Assembly (NCBI GenBank): GCA_034520745.1
Contig: JAXHNF010000003.1
Coordinates: 186,001-250,000, forward strand
DNA: 64,000 nucleotides
Source: Alkalibacterium sp034520745
GTDB taxonomy: Bacteria; Bacillota; Bacilli; Lactobacillales; Carnobacteriaceae_A
Reading direction: 5' to 3'
The first letter of the stretch is position 1. Every line of letters begins with the position of its first letter. Under the pieces are notes generated by a model. It ran no database searches. It was not told the DNA's origin and was given only the letters and a program-made list of their open reading frames with translations. Below, one piece after another: positions 59,920 to 64,000 of the stretch. The position numbers and the translations under genes were made by a program.

Positions 59920-60476
59920 ATGTCACTTGCACAGTTTCTCAGGATTCGTCGATATACGGACCCAATTCACAAGTATCCTGCCTGTCTTTTTAGGCGTAGC
60001 TTTCTCGATCCATTATTTTGAAGCGTTCGATTTATTGAAATACTCTGTCATCTTCATTGTCGCCGCAGCACTGCTCGACTTCACCACTACCGCAATCAAT
60101 GTACTCATAGACTACCGCACAGCCTCCAGTGAGGAATCCAAACGTACAGGTAATATCATCGGACGGGAGAATATTCCTGAAAAGCTGATCGTAAATTATA
60201 TCTTCGGCATGCTGCTGGGTTCTTTTCTTTTGGGTCTGATCCTTGTCTTCAGGACGAATATCGTTTTGCTCTTCATCGGTCTTGTCTGTTTCATTATCTG
60301 GGCATTACATACACCTATGGCCCCATACCTATATCACGCATGCCGCTGGGCGAACTGCTGTCAGGTCCGCCTTTGGGATAAGGAAGAAATGTTTGTGACG
60401 TCCGTCAAGGCATTTTGGGCTTAAATCTCAGCGAACTGATATTATTCATGGTGGCTATCGTCTGGAACGTGTTTTA
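59920..60476 (+). pseudogene. UbiA/MenA-family prenyltransferase, frameshifted and shortened
   Basis: The start MSLAQFLRF (ATG 59920, GGGAGGG site) shifts within 30 bases to VDIRTQFTSILPVFLGVAF. Features of UbiA prenyltransferases are DFTTTAINVLIDYRTASSEE (NxxxDxxxD-like) and KLIVNYIFGMLLGSFLLGL. The text after 60310 needs more shifts (HTYGPIPISRMPLGELLSG is readable) and ends at NVF* near 60476, about 185 residues, while MenA proteins have about 300. The C-terminal third seems absent. The likely role was attachment of the prenyl chain to 1,4-dihydroxy-2-naphthoate. Confidence 0.72.
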
Positions 60477-60548
60477 GTTTCAAGAACTTTTTTTCTTGCC
60501 TAATGAATATTCATTTAATTATGTACACTTATAATCAACCTCAAACAA

Positions 60549-60592
60549 AAACACGCATCCAGTCACTTAAACGACTGGATGCGTGTTTATTT
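60549..60592. terminator. bidirectional terminator
   Basis: AAACACGCATCCAGTC / GACTGGATGCGTGTTT hairpin between the shortened MenA-like gene and the converging YjiH gene. Confidence 0.9.
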
Positions 60593-60598
60593 ATAGTT

Positions 60599-61964
60599 TT
60601 AGAATGAAATAACATTCATCGCAACGAGTATATTGGTGATGATCACTAACAGCGGGGATGGGGATGATCGTCTCTGAACAGGAACCCTGTTGATGACGTC
60701 CCAGAAATTCAAGTCCGATCTTGGTTTCAACCAAAATCATACCTGTTTCCGACATGAAGACCAGCTGAGTGAAGGCCAGTACGCCAATAAAGAATCGTGC
60801 GGCTTCACTTGTCGCCCCACTGATGAAGAGTGCAGGCAAGTACATATCCGCAAACCCGGCAAGTGATGCGGGAGCCATCTGCCCGGCCACTTCGGTGCTG
60901 TATCCTATGAACTCATAAGGACGGGTACAAGCGGTGCGCTGATAATATCGAAAAACGGCGTGTACTCGGCAATGACCAGTGATACCGTTCCTACAGCCAT
61001 GATGATCGGCAGGAAGACCAAATATAGATGTGCACAATATTTTTCAGTGCTTCAACAAAAGCATCTAAAACCTTGGTTTCTTTTGCCTGTTCGACCGCAG
61101 AATCATAGGCATATTCAACAACCGTTTCATCTTCTGGTACTTCCACCGTTTTAGGTGTTTTTCCTTGATAATAATCAGGTTCAAATTTCTTCAGGGGCAT
61201 GACGGGCCGTGATAAAGGCGATGACCAGTGTCACTAATAAGATGGAACCATAAAATATCGGGAAGATACTGCCGAATTCCGAGCAATCGTCAGCCACGGC
61301 AGCCGCAAAAGCGATCCCCACGACCGAAAAGCTGGTCGCTATGATGTATGCTTCCCTTTTATTGTAATACCCTCTCTGATACTGCTTGTCTGTAACGACG
61401 ATCCCGATCGTACCGTCACCTACGAAAGAAGCGATCGCATCGATCATTGAATAACCCGGGACCCGGAATAATTTTTCAACCACAGGTCCAAGTAATATAC
61501 CAATAAACTCAACTATACCAAAATGTGTAAGCAGCGGAAGCGCGAGTATACCGACAAAGAAAGTAATGTACAGGGTCGTTAACAGCCCTTCCGCCCCGGC
61601 CATGACCCCTCCGGTATAAGGATCCAATATTGGACCCGCAAACGCATAATTTTCAAACCAGTTGTTCAGTACCATGAGATACAAAAATGAACCGACAAGT
61701 CTTAATATCACATTTAAGGGTGATGCCTTAAACAAGTTATTTAAAACTTTACTTTTTGACGTGTAGAATAAGAACACTACTGTCCCAATCAGTACGATCC
61801 ATGCACTTGCTGCAGTAAAAGCAAGGAACTCGTCTAGAATGTTATTTTTCACAAAATCGATGATATGTGAAAGCATGATTTTGCTTTCCACCAATGGTGA
61901 AAGGAACGAGAAAAAACACAAATCCGAAAAGCGATAGAAATATAAACTTGATCTTATTTATCAT
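60599..61964 (-). pseudogene. YjiH-family membrane protein (nucleoside-recognition Gate domain), frameshifted
   Basis: About 450 residues with ten or so membrane segments. The start MINKIKFIFLSLFGFVFF (ATG 61964, GGAGG) shifts near 61915 to FSFLSPLVESKIMLSHIID. The first Gate region is in GYSMIDAIASFVGDGTIGIV, followed by NKREAYIIATSFSVVGIAFA. A soluble stretch (KTPKTVEVPEDETVVEYAYD) leads to the second membrane half with more breaks near 61190, 61010 and 60930. YjiH proteins are uncharacterised; transport is inferred from topology. Confidence 0.8.
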
Positions 61965-62274
61965 ATATAAACCTCCATTATTGTCGCTTTTTAGAATAGC
62001 ATATATAGTTTGTAATTACAATTATTTTATAATCTATCTATTCAAAAAATAACGAAATAATGTATATTAATACTCGCGAATTATAAAAATATGCAATATG
62101 CAAAAATATCAGCATCTACAGCTATTATGAAAAGCCAGCTTTTCACATGATACCCTATTTAAAAACGTGCATGTTTCTTGCCTTTCATAGAATAGCGAAT
62201 GCAGTACTTTTTACAAAACAGCTTGAAAAAACAAAAATCATGATGGATATTTACTAAATTAAGTCTCTGCCATA
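61965..62274. other. intergenic region, no gene seen
   Basis: A very A/T-rich stretch of 310 bases between the YjiH start and the end of the ADP-ribosylglycohydrolase gene. It should hold the YjiH promoter, but no clear -35/-10 pair stands out. No tRNA, hairpin terminator or credible frame was found. Confidence 0.5.
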
Positions 62275-63123
62275 TCAATCCGAATTATGTTCATTTATAT
62301 AGCTTTCCCATTCCCTGTAAACCTGGAGCAGATCTTCATCAAGATAGGTGAGTGCCTTTTGTTTCAGTGGATCAGGTACACCGTAAAAAGCTTCAGCTAT
62401 CGATCCGGTTATAGCAGCTATCGTGTCACTGTGTTCCCACCGATTGAAATGGCTGTTCTTAATGGCATCTTCAAAAGATACTTGATTCTATAAAGGCTTT
62501 GATTGCCTGAGGGACCGAGCCCTGGCAGGTGACGTCGAATTCATATGAAGCTCTGATGTCATCCAGCTGAAAGTCCAGTGAATAGTAGTCCGCATTGATC
62601 CGTGAATAGATGCTGCTCTTGGAAAGCCCTTGTTTAGCCATGTAAATAGCCAATGTGACTGCTTCTGCGGCTTTCAGTCCTTCTGGATGATCGTGAGAGA
62701 CCCGTGTGACACGTGTAGCGATTTCCAAAGCATCCATCTCCGTTTCCCCTGCCAGTCCAGCACAGCTCACGCGCATGGCTGCGCCGTTACCATAGCTGTT
62801 ATACGGCTTGGGATCATCGCTGAACATCCACATCTGAAAATGTCCCCCGTATCCGCAGTTTGGATAGTTCTGACCGATTTCCTGCATATACTTGACAGCC
62901 AATTCTTCTACAAGATCATAATTTACAGCGCCAAATGGGTCATGATTTGTAGAAGTCTTCCTTTTTGGCCTCCAAGATCGCCTTTTTCCGACAGCAATCG
63001 TCATGATGCTGTCATCAGTTGGACGACAGTCAGTTGTAAACAGTTCAAACTTTTTGCTTTTATGGTTCCACCATACGAATCGTAAAGGATGCCTGCAACG
63101 TCTCCAATAATTGCACCTATCAT
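62275..63123 (-). pseudogene. ADP-ribosylglycohydrolase-family protein, frameshifted
   Basis: About 280 residues, a DraG-like fold that removes ADP-ribose from targets. The start MIGAIIGDVAGILYDS (ATG 63123) shifts to VWWNHKSKKFELFTTDCR with the metal motif PTDDSIMTIAV (TDDxxMT). Other conserved parts are NSYGNGAAMRVSCAGLAG and VTRVSHDHPEGLKAAEAVT. The C-terminal third shifts near 62475 to SDTIAAITGSIAEAFYGVPD, with the second metal site, ending ESYINEHNSD at 62275. Substrate unknown. Confidence 0.83.
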
Positions 63124-63283
63124 TGAAATCCCGCCTCGTTAAATTATTTATCCTCATTATAACAATAGAATTGTTAGAGAATAACTGATTTACCTTTAAA
63201 TTATAATAGACATAGGCCCGGTAGTGACCTATGTGCTGGCTGAACGAGAAGAGATTAATATCATTAATAAAAGGAGAATCAGT

Positions 63284-63330
63284 ATGAGTGAGCCGAATAT
63301 TTAACGCAACTCATGTTGATACTCCTGTAA
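63284..63330 (+). pseudogene. start of an unidentified gene cut by an IS3-family element
   Basis: ATG 63284 has a strong AAAGGAG site and encodes MSEPNI before a stop; a one-base shift would continue as NATHVDTPVM up to the IS boundary. The good initiation site and sudden stop at the element suggest the first codons of a disrupted gene. No family can be named. Confidence 0.4.
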
Positions 63331-64000
63331 TGAGGTGACCCATAAAGTTAGAGTTTTCTATATTTGTTTTTCTATTAGCCTACGGCTTGTTAAGCAGCGT
63401 ATGAATAGCCTTGATTTTCTCTAAAGGTAACTGGTGATTGTCGGCCTAGTTTTCGTTTCAATCGGATTGATTACTAGTCAGCAATATAGGATTCAATATT
63501 TTTAGATCTTCATAAGATTTTAACTTTTCACCGTGATACATTTCTTGCTTCAATATGCCGAAGAAGCTTTCATTAGGCGCATTATCAGACAATTTCCTTT
63601 TCTTGACATGCTTTGATAGACTTTATTCGCTTTCAGTGTGTCGACCCAGCGTTTATTTTGGTAATGAAATCCTTGGTCTGAATGAATCGTAGTACGGTAG
63701 ACCGCGTGTTTAGTGATAATAGCCATAGCGTCCTGAAGAGATTCCATAGCAAAAGTTACATTAGGAGAATCAGAAATACTGAATGAAATAATCTCTGAAT
63801 TATATAGATCCAATATTGGGCTTAAATAAAGTTTTTTATTGTTCTGACATTTCATCTCAGTAATATCTGTTAAGAGCTTCTGTAGCGGATAAGGTGTAGT
63901 AAACCTGCGGTTTAAACGATCGCTAGCCACTTTACCGACAGTGCCTTTATACGAACTATATTTTCTAGATTTTCGTGAGAATTTGGTGCATTTTAAACCT
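63331..64000 (-). mobile_element. IS3-family insertion element, cut by window edge
   Basis: The end near TGAGGTGACCCATAAAGTTAG marks the terminus beyond the transposase stop, and the IS3-type transposase reads inward on the minus strand. The other end is beyond 64,000. The exact first base is uncertain. Confidence 0.75.
63380..64000 (-). pseudogene. IS3-family transposase OrfB (DDE), 3' part, frameshifted
   Basis: The integrase core is visible: first Asp in LLTDITEMKCQNNKKLYLSP, second Asp in TTIHSDQGFHYQNKRW, and the Glu in NAPNESFFGILKQEM in another frame. KLYLSPILDLYNSEIISF is typical of the IS150/IS3 subgroup. Shifts near 63590 and 63480 break the C-terminus, whose end HTLLNKP lies at 63380. 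The N-terminal part is outside the window. Confidence 0.85.

Overview
The window looks like a chromosomal segment of a low-GC Gram-positive bacterium of the order Lactobacillales, probably near the Carnobacteriaceae. The evidence is the 16S rRNA text, an SMK-box (SAM-III) riboswitch directly in front of metK, a 19-tRNA cluster trailing the 5S gene, and typical Bacilli families (YmfF/YmfH, YutD/YutF, YuiD, YwbE, CvfD, short HisG with HisZ). The genus cannot be fixed from this text.

Layout. 1-1.9 kb: a pair of M16 peptidase-like genes. 1.9-3.2 kb: metK with its riboswitch. 4.0-11.3 kb: an rRNA operon on the minus strand, read from three tandem promoters through 16S, 23S, 5S and 19 tRNA genes to a strong terminator. 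11.3-24.2 kb: housekeeping genes (pgi, cvfD, a PatB-type lyase, a ROK fructokinase, cyclophilin, YuiD, ferredoxin-NADP reductase, PgpA, YutF/YutD, RNase H, aldo/keto reductase). 23.5-31.4 kb: histidine biosynthesis, with hisZGDCBHAF-IE in tightly overlapping order on the plus strand and a divergent PHP-type histidinol phosphatase. 31.5-42.3 kb: a cation efflux transporter, a metallophosphatase/nucleotidase, GDPD, YeiH, a UvsE-TspO pair, an EAL-domain protein, and an acidic surface-protein pair (VanY-like peptidase and CapA). 42.4-64 kb: accessory genes, almost all broken by one-base shifts. These include a heliorhodopsin, a haem-NO-binding chemoreceptor, an ArsR regulator with an MFS pump, an IS200/IS605 element inside a CPBP protease gene, remnants of menaquinone prenyl synthesis, a YjiH protein, an ADP-ribosylglycohydrolase and an IS3-family element running off the right edge.

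The most interesting object is the heliorhodopsin at 48,864-49,654. It is split over several short frames, so automatic annotation would miss it, but joining the frames gives a complete seven-helix protein with the retinal lysine and the glutamate counterion. About 0.9 kb downstream lies an H-NOX/methyl-accepting protein. Together with UvsE/TspO and the EAL protein this suggests a light- and gas-responsive lifestyle, which is inference.

A warning covers the whole window. Indispensable genes such as metK and pgi, and several tRNAs, carry single-base insertions or deletions that restore canonical sequence when removed. Most 'pseudogenes' here are therefore probably consensus errors of the assembly, and the apparent HisH-HisA fusion is one such artefact. 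True biological damage is most credible for the IS-split CPBP gene, the IS3 insertion and perhaps the shortened MenA.
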